Shown here one piece after another: positions 17,836-26,275 of a stretch of 64,000 nt of DNA. Source of the stretch: CAIQQQ01 sp037445025 (GTDB lineage Bacteria > Pseudomonadota > Alphaproteobacteria > Acetobacterales > Acetobacteraceae); contig JBBILI010000005.1 of NCBI GenBank assembly GCA_037445025.1, forward strand, positions 62,001 to 126,000, given 5' to 3'. The translations under genes and the position numbers were made by a program. Under the pieces are notes generated by a model, which did not search any database, was not told the origin of the DNA, and saw only the letters and a list, made by a program, of their open reading frames with translations. Numbering within the stretch: position 1 is the first letter of the stretch; every line of letters starts with the position of its first letter.

Positions 17836-19086
17836 TCAGGTAACGGCGCGGCGAACCTGGAAGCGCGACTCCCGCCACACTCCGGTCGCCATGACATCGC
17901 TCAGGATCTCGACCGCGTCCCAGATATCGGCGAACCGCAGATACAGCGGCGTGATGCCGAAACGCAGGATATCCGGTGCCCTGTAATCGCCGATCACGCC
18001 GCGTTCGATCAGGGCCTGCATGATCGCGTGGGCCTCCGGGTGTGCGAAGCACACCTGGCTGCCGCGCTGCGCCGCATCGGCCGGCGAGACCAGCCGCAGG
18101 CCACGACCCGCGCAGCACGCCTGCACCAGGGCGGCGAACACCGACGTCATCTCCACCGATTTGGCGCGCACCAGCGCCAGATCCGCCTCCAGCGCCAGAT
18201 CGACCCCGACCTCCAGCGCGGACAGGCTGATCACCGGTGGTGTTCCCACCAAAGCACCGGCCATGCCGGCGCCGGCTCGAAATGACGGCTCGAAGGCGAA
18301 CGGGCTGGCGTGGCCGAACCAGCCGGTGATGGGGAAGCGGACGGTGGCGTGCAGGCGCGGGTTCACATGCAGGAAGGCGGGCGCGCCGGGGCCGCCGTTG
18401 AGGAACTTGTAGCCGCAGCCCACCGCGAAATCGGCGTCGGCGGCCGCCAGCCGCACCGGCATGGCGCCGGCCGTGTGGGCGAGGTCCCACAGCACCAGCG
18501 CGCCCTTGGCGTGGGCGGCACGGGTGATGGCCGCCATGTCGAGCAGGCGGCCGGTGTGGTAGTTGACCTCGGTGAGCATCACCACGGCGACGTCGTCGTC
18601 GATTGCCTCGGTGATGGCGTCCCAGCGCACCGTGCGCAGGCTGTGGCCGCGCTCGAGCAGGGCGGCGAGGCCTTCGGCGATGTAGAGGTCGGTGGGGAAG
18701 TTGCCCTGCTCGGACAGGATCACCCGGCGCCCGGGGCGCAGGGCGAGGGCGGCGCCCAGCAGTTTGAACAGGTTCACGGAGGTGCTGTCGGCCACTACCA
18801 CGCTGCCTGGGGCGGCGCCGACGAGGCGGGCGATCTTGTCGCCGACCCTGGTTGCGAGGTCGATCCACCCGGCGTCGTTCCAGCTGCGGATGAGGCCGGT
18901 GCCCCATTCCCGCGTCACCACGTCGGCCACGCGGGCGGCGGTGGCGCGGGGGAGCGCGCCGAGCGAATTGCCGTCGAGATACAGCACGCCGTCCGGCAGG
19001 GTGAAGCGGTCGCGGAAGGGCGCCAGGGGGTCGGCGGCATCGCGCGCGGCCAGTGCATCGCGGGACAGGGGCATGGTCTGTGTCAC
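17836..19086 (-). CDS. kynU: Kynureninase
   Basis: PLP enzyme splitting kynurenine into anthranilate and alanine in tryptophan degradation. At 416 residues it has the family length. Markers are LYLDGNSLGALPRAT near the N-terminus, VNYHTGRL and LWDLAHTAG (PLP-binding Asp/His), GCGYKFLNGGPGAPAFL with the Schiff-base lysine, and ITGWFGHASPF. The C-terminal RFGITPLYLRFADIWDAVE is also typical. It is convergent with the GNAT gene (ends 3 bases apart). No tryptophan dioxygenase gene is in the window. Confidence 0.95.
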   Translation of the reverse strand: MTQTMPLSRDALAARDAADPLAPFRDRFTLPDGVLYLDGNSLGALPRATAARVADVVTREWGTGLIRSWNDAGWIDLATRVGDKIARLVGAAPGSVVVADSTSVNLFKLLGAALALRPGRRVILSEQGNFPTDLYIAEGLAALLERGHSLRTVRWDAITEAIDDDVAVVMLTEVNYHTGRLLDMAAITRAAHAKGALVLWDLAHTAGAMPVRLAAADADFAVGCGYKFLNGGPGAPAFLHVNPRLHATVRFPITGWFGHASPFAFEPSFRAGAGMAGALVGTPPVISLSALEVGVDLALEADLALVRAKSVEMTSVFAALVQACCAGRGLRLVSPADAAQRGSQVCFAHPEAHAIMQALIERGVIGDYRAPDILRFGITPLYLRFADIWDAVEILSDVMATGVWRESRFQVRRAVT

Positions 19087-19105
19087 TCCGGTGAACGGAG
19101 CGCGA

Positions 19106-19888
19106 CTATAGACCCGTTGTCACGGGATCGAAGCCATGGCGCTTCAGCATCGCCTGCCCCTCGGGGGCACGCAGGTCGGCCACGAAACGCTCGGCGGCTG
19201 TGCGGCGCTGGCCGCCGCCGGCCAGCACGGCGGCGCCGGCGATGATCTCGACGGCGAGCGCCTCCGGCGGAGTCAGCACATCGGCGACCTGGGAGAGCGT
19301 GCGCAGGCCGGCGTAGCTGCCGAGCACCACATCCATCTGGCCGGAGACCAGCATCTCCATCACCTGACGATGCGAGGGCGCCTCGCCGCGAACGACCAGC
19401 GGGCGGGCGCGGCTGCGCAGCAGCGCGCCGGCGCCGGGATGGAGCCGGTCGATGCAGGCGAAGAAGGCGGCGCCGGGGTCGGCTTCCTGGCCGGCATCGA
19501 TGAGCGCCGAGCCCAGCCGTAGGGTGCTGGACTGCAGGCGCTGCACGAGGTCCTGCCCGGTCAGGCGCAGATCCGGCCGTGAGACCAGCACCAGGCGGTC
19601 GCGGGCGAACGGCAGGGCGGACTGGCCGGGCGGCAGCACCGACTGGGCGACGGCGACATCGGCGAACAGCGCGAGATCCGCGGTCACGCCGCCGCGCAGC
19701 CGATCGGCCAGCCGACCGGAGGCGCCGTATTCGATCGTGGCGGCCTGCTGGGTCGACCCGCCCCGCGCCAGCCAGGCGCGCAGCACAAGACGAAGCTGGG
19801 TGGAGGCCAGCAGACGCAGCGAGGGATCAGGCATCCCGGCCGCATCGGTCGTGTCAGGCGGCAGGATGGCGGGAGCGAGCTGATCCAT
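19106..19888 (-). CDS. ModA-like solute-binding protein without a signal peptide
   Basis: A 260-residue type 2 periplasmic-binding fold related to molybdate-binding ModA and similar extracellular binding proteins. Supporting segments are LRLVLRAWLARGG, EYGASGRLADRLRGGVTADLALFADVAVA (the ModA-like ASG/L-x-x-G-ADLALFAD pattern) and the C-terminal AERFVADLRAPEGQAMLKRHGFDPV. No hydrophobic signal peptide precedes it; the N-terminus reads MDQLAPAILPPDTTD. It would therefore stay in the cytoplasm, unusual for this fold, unless the true start was missed. It is divergent from the gsi-type operon and may be a sensor rather than a transporter part. Confidence 0.68.
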   Translation of the reverse strand: MDQLAPAILPPDTTDAAGMPDPSLRLLASTQLRLVLRAWLARGGSTQQAATIEYGASGRLADRLRGGVTADLALFADVAVAQSVLPPGQSALPFARDRLVLVSRPDLRLTGQDLVQRLQSSTLRLGSALIDAGQEADPGAAFFACIDRLHPGAGALLRSRARPLVVRGEAPSHRQVMEMLVSGQMDVVLGSYAGLRTLSQVADVLTPPEALAVEIIAGAAVLAGGGQRRTAAERFVADLRAPEGQAMLKRHGFDPVTTGL

Positions 19889-19901
19889 AACGATAATCTA
19901 A

Positions 19902-19925
19902 CGTGAATGAGGAATAAAATTCACG
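19902..19925. promoter_or_regulatory. Operator-like dyad in the divergent gsi promoter region
   Basis: CGTGAAT (19902-19908) and ATTCACG (19919-19925) form a perfect 7-bp inverted repeat with a 10-base AT-rich spacer. It lies between the divergent ModA-like gene (start 19888) and gsiA (start 20080). The 24-bp span fits a dimeric regulator. No regulator gene is adjacent. Function is inferred. Confidence 0.45.
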
Positions 19926-19996
19926 ATTTATTTGCGCTTGTCGAGACCCCCGGATCGGCGCCGGCTCGTGGCGGATTTTGACCGGTTGCCGCGGAT

Positions 19997-20018
19997 GCGA
20001 AGGCGTGATTGCCTTCGC
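19997..20018. repeat. 8-bp hairpin upstream of gsiA
   Basis: GCGAAGGC (19997-20004) pairs perfectly with GCCTTCGC (20011-20018) across GTGATT. It is located 62 bases before the gsiA start, possibly in its leader. There is no U tract, so an intrinsic terminator is unlikely. Confidence 0.4.
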
Positions 20019-20079
20019 CGATGGATGTCACGCAAATCTTCCGCCCCGTGCGGATCCGGCCCGGCCGGGGGCACGCTGC

Positions 20080-21894
20080 ATGAGCGGCCTGCTCGACATG
20101 ACCGGGCTGCGCGTCGCGTTTCCTGGGGAATCCGGGGATGTCACGGTGATCGAGGGGCTCGACCTTCGGGTGGCGCCGGGCGAGACGCTGGCGCTGGTGG
20201 GGGAGTCGGGTTCGGGCAAATCGGTCACGGCGCTGGCCGTCACGCGGCTGCTGGACTTCGCCGGCGGGCGCATCACCGGCGGGCGGATCGGCTACACCGA
20301 TCGGGCGGGCACGGTTCACGATCTCGCGACGATGCCGTCCGAGGCGATGCGGGCGCTGCGCGGGCCCGAGATCGCCATGGTGTTCCAGGAGCCGATGACG
20401 AGTCTCAACCCGGTGCTGCGGGTGGGCGCGCAGATCGCCGAGGCGATCTCGCTGCACCAGGGGCTCGACGGCACGGCGGCGATGGCGGAGGCGCAGCGGC
20501 TGCTGGCGCGGGTGCGCATCGCCGATCCGGCACGGCAGCTGCAGCGCTATCCGTTCGAGCTGTCGGGCGGCATGCGCCAGCGGGTGATGATCGCCATCGC
20601 GCTGTCCTGCCGGCCGCTGCTGCTGATCGCCGATGAGCCGACCACGGCGCTGGACGTGACCGTGCAGGCGCAGGTGCTGCGGCTGCTGCGCGGGCTGCAG
20701 GAAGAGACGGGGATGGGGATGATCTTCATCACCCATGACATGGGCGTGGTGGCGGAGCTGGCGGACCGGGTGGCGGTGATGCGGCTGGGGCGGAAGGTGG
20801 AGGATGCCGATGTCACCACCATCTTCGCCGCTCCCCAGCACCCCTACACCAAGACGCTGCTGGCTTCGGTGCCGGTGCTGGGCAGCCTGTCGGGCGAGGC
20901 GCTGCCGCGGGCGTTCGATAGCGACGGGGTGAAGGCGCCGCCGCAGGACACGGTGAAGTCAGCCGAGGCGCCGGTGATCGCGATCAGCGAACTGACCACC
21001 GGGTTCGATGTTCGCCGCAATTTCCGCCTGCGCGGGCGGGTGCATGCGGTGGAGCATGTCAGCCTCGCGGTGCGGCCGGGCGAGACGCTGTCGCTGGTGG
21101 GGGAGAGCGGCTGCGGCAAATCGACCACCGGGCGCAGCATCATCCGGCTGGAACAGCCTTCCTCCGGCACGATCGCGCTGGACGGCGCCGATGTCACCAT
21201 CCTCTCCCGGGCCAGCGAGGCGAAGCTGCGGCGCGAGGTGCAGTTCGTGTTCCAGGACCCGTTCGCCTCGCTGAACCCGCGCCTGACGGTGGGGTTCTCG
21301 ATTGCCGAGCCGATGCGCACCCACAACCTCGCCCACGGCGCCGAGGTGGAACGCAGGGTGCAGGCGCTGCTGCAGGAGGTGGGGCTGCCGGCCACGCACG
21401 CCCAGCGCTATCCGCATGAGATGTCCGGCGGGCAGCGCCAGCGTGTGTGCATCGCCCGCGCCTTGGCCAGCAATCCCAGGCTGATCATCGCCGACGAGGC
21501 GGTGGCGGCGCTGGATGTGTCTATCCGCGCGCAGGTGGTGAACCTGCTGATGGACCTGCAGCGGCGGCTTGGTTTGGCCATGCTGTTCATCAGCCATGAC
21601 ATGGCGGTGGTGGAGCGGGTGAGCCACCGGGTGGCGGTGATGTATCTCGGCCAGATCGTCGAGATCGGCCCGCGCCAGGCGGTGTTCTCCACGCCGGCAC
21701 ATCCCTACACCACCCGGCTGCTGTCCGCCGTGCCGGTGCCCGACCCGGCGCGGCGCAACCGGACGATGACGCTCGATGACAGCGAGGTGCCAAGCCCGTT
21801 GCGCCTGCCGGGACAGCCGCCCATCGTGGCGCCGCTGGTCCAGGTCGGACCCGATCACTTCGTCGCCCGCCACGCCGTGGGCGGACAATACTGA
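20080..21894 (+). CDS. gsiA: GsiA-type peptide/glutathione ABC transporter, fused double ATPase
   Basis: A 604-residue protein carrying two complete ATPase domains (DppD-like then DppF-like). Walker A motifs are GESGSGKS (41-48) and GESGCGKS (about 341-348). The signatures are LSGGMRQRV and MSGGQRQRV, and the Walker B regions are LLIADEPTTALDV and LIIADEAVAALDV. In the second domain EA replaces EP, a mild change; the catalytic Glu is kept. The C-terminal oligopeptide-transporter extension is present. It is the first gene of a long operon; the gsiB gene follows after 14 bases. The ATG at 20080 has only a weak GGGGG upstream. The glutathione assignment rests on gene order and on the GsiC match. 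Confidence 0.9.
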   Translation: MSGLLDMTGLRVAFPGESGDVTVIEGLDLRVAPGETLALVGESGSGKSVTALAVTRLLDFAGGRITGGRIGYTDRAGTVHDLATMPSEAMRALRGPEIAMVFQEPMTSLNPVLRVGAQIAEAISLHQGLDGTAAMAEAQRLLARVRIADPARQLQRYPFELSGGMRQRVMIAIALSCRPLLLIADEPTTALDVTVQAQVLRLLRGLQEETGMGMIFITHDMGVVAELADRVAVMRLGRKVEDADVTTIFAAPQHPYTKTLLASVPVLGSLSGEALPRAFDSDGVKAPPQDTVKSAEAPVIAISELTTGFDVRRNFRLRGRVHAVEHVSLAVRPGETLSLVGESGCGKSTTGRSIIRLEQPSSGTIALDGADVTILSRASEAKLRREVQFVFQDPFASLNPRLTVGFSIAEPMRTHNLAHGAEVERRVQALLQEVGLPATHAQRYPHEMSGGQRQRVCIARALASNPRLIIADEAVAALDVSIRAQVVNLLMDLQRRLGLAMLFISHDMAVVERVSHRVAVMYLGQIVEIGPRQAVFSTPAHPYTTRLLSAVPVPDPARRNRTMTLDDSEVPSPLRLPGQPPIVAPLVQVGPDHFVARHAVGGQY

Positions 21895-21908
21895 CACAGG
21901 AGACATCC

Positions 21909-23444
21909 ATGTTCCGCCGCACTGCCCTGTTCCTCAGCGTGGCCCTGCCGCTTGCGGCCGGGCTCGCCCTGCCCGCCCAGGCCGCGGGCAACGTTGTGGT
22001 GGCGCTCGACGCCAACATCGTCGGGCTCGACCCCGCCGACCTCAACGACAACCTGTCGATGACCGCCAGTCGCACCATGCTGCAGGGGCTGTACGGCTTC
22101 GACAAGGACATGAAGATGATCCCGGTGCTGGCCGAGAGCACCGAGGCGAGTGCGGACGCGATGAGCTACGTGGTGCATCTGCGCCACGGCATCGTGTTCC
22201 ATGACGGCGCGCCGTTCAACGCGCTGGCGGTGAAGACCTCGTTTGACCGGGCGATGGACCCGGCCAACCACCTCAAGCGCGCAGCCCTGTATGCGCCGAT
22301 CGACAAGACCGGGGTGGTCGATGCGTTCACCGTCAAGATCACGCTGAAATACCCGTTCGGCGCCTTCATCAACAACCTGGCGCACCAGGCCTTCGCCATC
22401 TCCAGCCCGAAGGCGATCGCGGAATTCGGCAAGGATCTCTCTCGCCACCCGTCCGGCACCGGGCCGTACAAGTTCGTCTCCTGGGAGACCGACACGCTGA
22501 AGGTGGCGAAGAACGAGCATTACTGGAAGCCGGGCCTGCCGAAGGTGGACAGCATCACCATCCGCAGCATCCCCGAGAACGGCGCCAGGCTCGCCATGCT
22601 GCAGGCCGGCGAGGCGCAGTACATCTACCCGATGCCGCCGGAGATGGTGAAGGTGGTGGCGACAGACCCCAAGATCGACGTGGTGTCCGCCCCCTCCATC
22701 TTTGCCAGCTTCGTGGCGCTGAACGTGATGCACAAGCCGTTCGACGATGTGCGGGTGCGTGAGGCGCTGAACTACGCGGTGGACAAGCAGGCCTTCCTCA
22801 AGGTGGTGGTCGGCGGCAACGGCGTGCCGCTCAACGCACCTTTGCCGGCCACGCTGTCGGGCTACAGCAGCCAGGGCGCGCCCTACCCGTATGACCCGGC
22901 CAAGGCGAAGGCGCTGCTGGCGGAGGCCGGCTATCCCAACGGGTTCGAGGCGCCGCTGTGGGGCGGCAACGCCACCACCACGCAGCGCGCCATGCAGTTC
23001 CTGCAGCAGCAGTTCGCGGCCGTCGGCGTAAAGGTCTCGGTCGAGCCGCTCGAATCCGGCGTGGCCGCGGCCAAGGTGTGGAACGTGAAAACACCCGAGG
23101 ACGCCACGACGCGGATGTACTACACCGGCTGGTCCGCCTCCACCGGCGATGCCGACTGGGGTCTGCGGCCGCTGTTCTATGGCAAGTCGTTCCCGCCGAA
23201 CCTGTTCAACGTGGCCTATTACGCCAACCCGATCGTGGACAAGGCGATCGAGGCCGGGCTGACCACGGCCGATCCGGCGAAGCGGCAGGCGGCCTACAAC
23301 ACCGCCCAGGCGCAGATCTGGAAGGACTGCCCGTGGGTGTTCCTGATCTCGGCCAACAACGTCTCGGCCAAGGCGAAGGATTTCGACGGGGTGTATGTGC
23401 TGCCGGACGGGCAGATGCTGATGGAAGAGGCGGCGTTCAAGTGA
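21909..23444 (+). CDS. gsiB: GsiB-type periplasmic peptide/glutathione-binding protein
   Basis: A 511-residue family 5 extracellular solute-binding protein, the length of E. coli GsiB (512). A Sec signal covers about residues 1-25 (LFLSVALPLAAGLALPAQAA). The mature part opens NVVVALDANIVGLDP, and the region around VVHLRHGIVFHDGAPFNA is the usual SBP_bac_5 block. It delivers substrate to the GsiCD permease. Preceded by an AGGAGAC ribosome-binding site. Separated from gsiC by a 73-base gap holding a REP-like palindrome. Confidence 0.9.
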   Translation: MFRRTALFLSVALPLAAGLALPAQAAGNVVVALDANIVGLDPADLNDNLSMTASRTMLQGLYGFDKDMKMIPVLAESTEASADAMSYVVHLRHGIVFHDGAPFNALAVKTSFDRAMDPANHLKRAALYAPIDKTGVVDAFTVKITLKYPFGAFINNLAHQAFAISSPKAIAEFGKDLSRHPSGTGPYKFVSWETDTLKVAKNEHYWKPGLPKVDSITIRSIPENGARLAMLQAGEAQYIYPMPPEMVKVVATDPKIDVVSAPSIFASFVALNVMHKPFDDVRVREALNYAVDKQAFLKVVVGGNGVPLNAPLPATLSGYSSQGAPYPYDPAKAKALLAEAGYPNGFEAPLWGGNATTTQRAMQFLQQQFAAVGVKVSVEPLESGVAAAKVWNVKTPEDATTRMYYTGWSASTGDADWGLRPLFYGKSFPPNLFNVAYYANPIVDKAIEAGLTTADPAKRQAAYNTAQAQIWKDCPWVFLISANNVSAKAKDFDGVYVLPDGQMLMEEAAFK

Positions 23445-23486
23445 CGCTGCTGGCGGATCGGGCTGGTGTCTGTTCGGCTTGGGGGC

Positions 23487-23503
23487 GGCGGATTGCATCC
23501 GCC
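23487..23503. repeat. REP-like palindrome between gsiB and gsiC
   Basis: GGCGGAT, TGC loop, ATCCGCC, followed by CTAC. The same 17-base palindrome plus CCTAC occurs at 57688-57704. It is placed inside an operon, so it may shape mRNA stability and differential expression of the binding protein over the permease, as known for REP elements elsewhere. That role is inferred. Confidence 0.55.
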
Positions 23504-23517
23504 CTACGGGGCGTCTC

Positions 23518-24438
23518 TTGCTGACATACCTGGCGAAGCGGCTGGCCGGCACCATTCCGGTGCTGGTCGCCGTGTCGATCTTTGTCTTCGGCTTCGTCCA
23601 TGCCCTGCCGGGCGATCCGGCGCGGCTGGAGGCGGGGCCGGAGGCGACGCCGGCCGATATCGCGCTGATCCGCCACGACATGGGGCTCGATGGCCCGATC
23701 GTGACGCAATATCTGCGCTGGGCCGGCAACACGCTGCAGTTCCGGCTGGGGCGCTCCACCAAGACGCGCCAGCCGGTGGCGCAGGTGATCGGCGAGCGGT
23801 TCATGCCGACGCTGTGGCTCACCCTGGTGTCGATGATCTGGTCCACGATCGCGGGCGTGGCGCTCGGCGTGCTCTCGGGCGTGCGGCGCGGGCGGCTGAT
23901 CGACCGGGCGGCGATGGTGCTGGCGATCTCCGGCGTGTCCTTCCCCGGGTTCTGGCTGGGGCTGCTGATGATCGACCTGTTTTCGGTGCGGCTGGGCTGG
24001 CTGCCGACCGGCGGCGCCGGCAGCTGGCAGCATTACGTGATGCCGTCCTTCACGCTGGGGCTGGGGGTGGCCGCCGTGATGGCGCGGTTCACCCGCTCGG
24101 CCTTCGTCGAGATCATGGCGGAGGACTATGTGCGCACGGCGCGCATGAAGGGCCTGCCCGAGCGGGTGGTGGCGTGGAAGCACACGCTGCGCAACGCGAT
24201 GATCCCCGTCATCACCCTCACCGGGCTGCAGTTCGGCTTTCTGCTCGGCGGGGCCGTGGTGGTGGAGACGGTGTTCTCCTGGCCCGGGCTGGGGCGCCTG
24301 CTGGTCGACAGCGTGTCGTTTCGCGACTACCCCGTGATCCAGGCGGAGATCATGCTGTTCTCCATCGAGTTCGTGCTGATCAACCTCGCCGTCGATGTGC
24401 TGTACGCCGTGGCCAACCCGGAGATCCGGCTGCGATGA
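23518..24438 (+). CDS. gsiC: GsiC-type permease subunit
   Basis: A 306-residue inner-membrane permease, the same length as E. coli GsiC when the TTG at 23518 is used. From there LLTYLAKRLAGTIPVL aligns with the family opening. The ATG at 23479 lies within the REP-like element region and would add 13 unrelated residues. Six transmembrane helices are expected. Characteristic stretches are FVHALPGDPARLEAGPEA, RFMPTLWLT, FGFLLGGAVVVETVFSWPG and the EAA loop EDYVRTARMKGLPE. The stop overlaps the gsiD start (ATGA). Confidence 0.92.
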   Translation: MLTYLAKRLAGTIPVLVAVSIFVFGFVHALPGDPARLEAGPEATPADIALIRHDMGLDGPIVTQYLRWAGNTLQFRLGRSTKTRQPVAQVIGERFMPTLWLTLVSMIWSTIAGVALGVLSGVRRGRLIDRAAMVLAISGVSFPGFWLGLLMIDLFSVRLGWLPTGGAGSWQHYVMPSFTLGLGVAAVMARFTRSAFVEIMAEDYVRTARMKGLPERVVAWKHTLRNAMIPVITLTGLQFGFLLGGAVVVETVFSWPGLGRLLVDSVSFRDYPVIQAEIMLFSIEFVLINLAVDVLYAVANPEIRLR

Positions 24439-25295
24439 GCGAGACGGTTCAACGCATCCGCACGCCGTTCGGCGAGTTTCTGCGCCGGTTCCGCCGGCAG
24501 CATCTGGCGATCGCGGCGCTGGCGGTGATCCTGCTGCTGATCCTGGCCGCGGTGTTCGCCCCGTTCATCGCCCCCTACGATCCGGCGACGCCCGATTACG
24601 ACAGTCTGCTCGACGGGCCGAGTGCGATGCACTGGCTGGGCACAGACGCCTACGGGCGCGACATCCTCAGCCGGATCATCTGGGGCGGGCGGGTGTCGCT
24701 CAGCGTGGGGTTCCTGTCGGTGGCGCTGGGTGGCGTGGTCGGCATCGTCATCGGCCTGATCAGCGGCTTCTTCGGCGGGTGGCTGGACGGGGTGCTGATG
24801 CGGCTGATGGATGTGCTGCTGGCGTTTCCCGGCATTATCCTGGCGATCGGCGTGGTGGCGCTGCTGGGGCCGGGGATCGACAACGTGATCTATTCCATCG
24901 CGGTGTTCAGCGTGCCGGTGTTCTCCCGCCTGGTGCGGGGCACCACGCTGTCGCTGAAGCAGGCGCTGTATGTGCAGGCGGCCCGCTCGATCGGGGTGGG
25001 GCGGGCGGCGTTGATGCTGCGCCATATCCTGCCCGGCGCCATGCCGGGGGTGATCGTCTATGCCTCGCTGCGGCTGGGCACCTCGATCCTGACGGCGGCC
25101 TCGCTGTCGTTCATCGGGCTGGGGGCACGGCCGCCGAGTGCGGAATGGGGGGCGATGCTGGCGGATGGGCGCAGCTTTCTGGGCGTGGCCGACCATCTGA
25201 CGCTGTTTCCGGGGCTTGCGATCTTTGTCACCGTGCTGGCGTTCAACCTGCTGGGCGACGGGCTGCGCGACGCGATGGACCAGAAGCTGCGATGA
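24435..25295 (+). CDS. gsiD: GsiD-type permease subunit
   Basis: A 286-residue partner permease of the DppC/GsiD type. There is one N-terminal helix (LAIAALAVILLLILAAVFAPFI), a periplasmic segment with HWLGTDAYGRDILSR, five further helices, and the EAA loop QAARSIGVGRAALMLRHILPG that docks on the ATPase. The C-terminal GDGLRDAMDQKLR is the family ending. The start ATG 24435 overlaps the gsiC stop; its own stop overlaps the next gene (ATGA), so the permease and first peptidase are translationally coupled. Confidence 0.93.
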   Translation: MSETVQRIRTPFGEFLRRFRRQHLAIAALAVILLLILAAVFAPFIAPYDPATPDYDSLLDGPSAMHWLGTDAYGRDILSRIIWGGRVSLSVGFLSVALGGVVGIVIGLISGFFGGWLDGVLMRLMDVLLAFPGIILAIGVVALLGPGIDNVIYSIAVFSVPVFSRLVRGTTLSLKQALYVQAARSIGVGRAALMLRHILPGAMPGVIVYASLRLGTSILTAASLSFIGLGARPPSAEWGAMLADGRSFLGVADHLTLFPGLAIFVTVLAFNLLGDGLRDAMDQKLR

Positions 25296-26275
25296 GCCCG
25301 ACCGTGAACCGGGGCCGCATCACCGATGTGCCGGGTGTGCGTGTCGGCCACCGGACGCTGCGGCACGGCGACATCTGCACCGGTGTGACCGCCATCCTGC
25401 CGCATGGTGGCGACCTGTATCGTGACCGGCCGGTGGCGGCGAGCTTTGTGCTGAACGGCTTCGGCAAAAGCGTGGGGCTGATGCAGATCGACGAGCTGGG
25501 GCAGCTCGAAACCCCGATCCTGCTCACCAACACGCTCTCCGTCGGCACCTGCGCCACAGCGCTGGTGCGTCGGGCGATCGCGGCCAATCCGGGTCTCGGG
25601 CGCAGCCTGCCCACGGTCAATCCCGTGGTGGGCGAGTGCAATGACGGGTTTCTCAACGATATCCAGGCCCTGGCGGTGACCGAGGCCGATGCCTTCGCCG
25701 CGCTGGACACCGCCTCGATCGAATTCGCCTCCGGAGCCGTGGGTGCTGGGGCCGGGATGAGCTGCTTTGGCTGCAAGGGCGGCATCGGCACCGCATCGCG
25801 CCGCATCGTGCTGGACGGGCAGGAATTCGTCCTGGGCCTGCTCGCTCTGTGCAATTTCGGCCGGGCCGGGGATCTGCGCCTGCCGGACGGGCGGCGCATC
25901 GGCCCGCCTTCGCGCGAGACGGAGAAGGGCTCGGTGATCGTGGTGATGGCGACCGACGTGCCGGTCGATCACCGCCAGCTCGCCCGTGTTGTGCGCCGCG
26001 GCGGGGTGGGGCTCGCCCGCGTCGGCAGCTTCTGGGGGCATGGCAGCGGCGATGTGATGCTGGGGTTCTCCACCGCCAACCGCACGCCGCACCAGGCCGA
26101 CGCCGATATCCTCACCCAGCGCGTGCTGGCCGAACCGAAGATCGATCTGCTGTTCGCGGCCATGGCCGACGCGACGCAGGACGCGGTGCTGGACGCGCTG
26201 CTGTCGGCCGAGACCACCACCGGCCGCGCCGGCCACACCCGCGTGGGGCTGCGCCACGCTCTGGAGGCTCCATGA
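25292..26275 (+). CDS. P1-family peptidase (DmpA/BapA type, S58)
   Basis: A 327-residue self-cleaving N-terminal-nucleophile aminopeptidase. Opening RITDVPGVRVGHRTL, the core NPVVGECNDGFLND, and KGSVIVVMATDVPV match the DmpA/BapA family; S214 in GSVIVV is the likely nucleophile generated by cleavage after G213. Relatives remove N-terminal D-Ala or beta-amino acids from short peptides. There is no signal peptide, so it acts on imported peptides in the cytoplasm. Linked by ATGA overlaps to gsiD before it and to the M55 gene after it. Confidence 0.92.
   Translation: MSPTVNRGRITDVPGVRVGHRTLRHGDICTGVTAILPHGGDLYRDRPVAASFVLNGFGKSVGLMQIDELGQLETPILLTNTLSVGTCATALVRRAIAANPGLGRSLPTVNPVVGECNDGFLNDIQALAVTEADAFAALDTASIEFASGAVGAGAGMSCFGCKGGIGTASRRIVLDGQEFVLGLLALCNFGRAGDLRLPDGRRIGPPSRETEKGSVIVVMATDVPVDHRQLARVVRRGGVGLARVGSFWGHGSGDVMLGFSTANRTPHQADADILTQRVLAEPKIDLLFAAMADATQDAVLDALLSAETTTGRAGHTRVGLRHALEAP

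Noticed and set aside
16640..19086. A single kynurenine-degradation operon (cyclase plus kynureninase)
   Set aside because: The two genes are convergent on opposite strands, with the cyclase grouped with a binding protein and a GNAT; a functional link is possible but not an operon.
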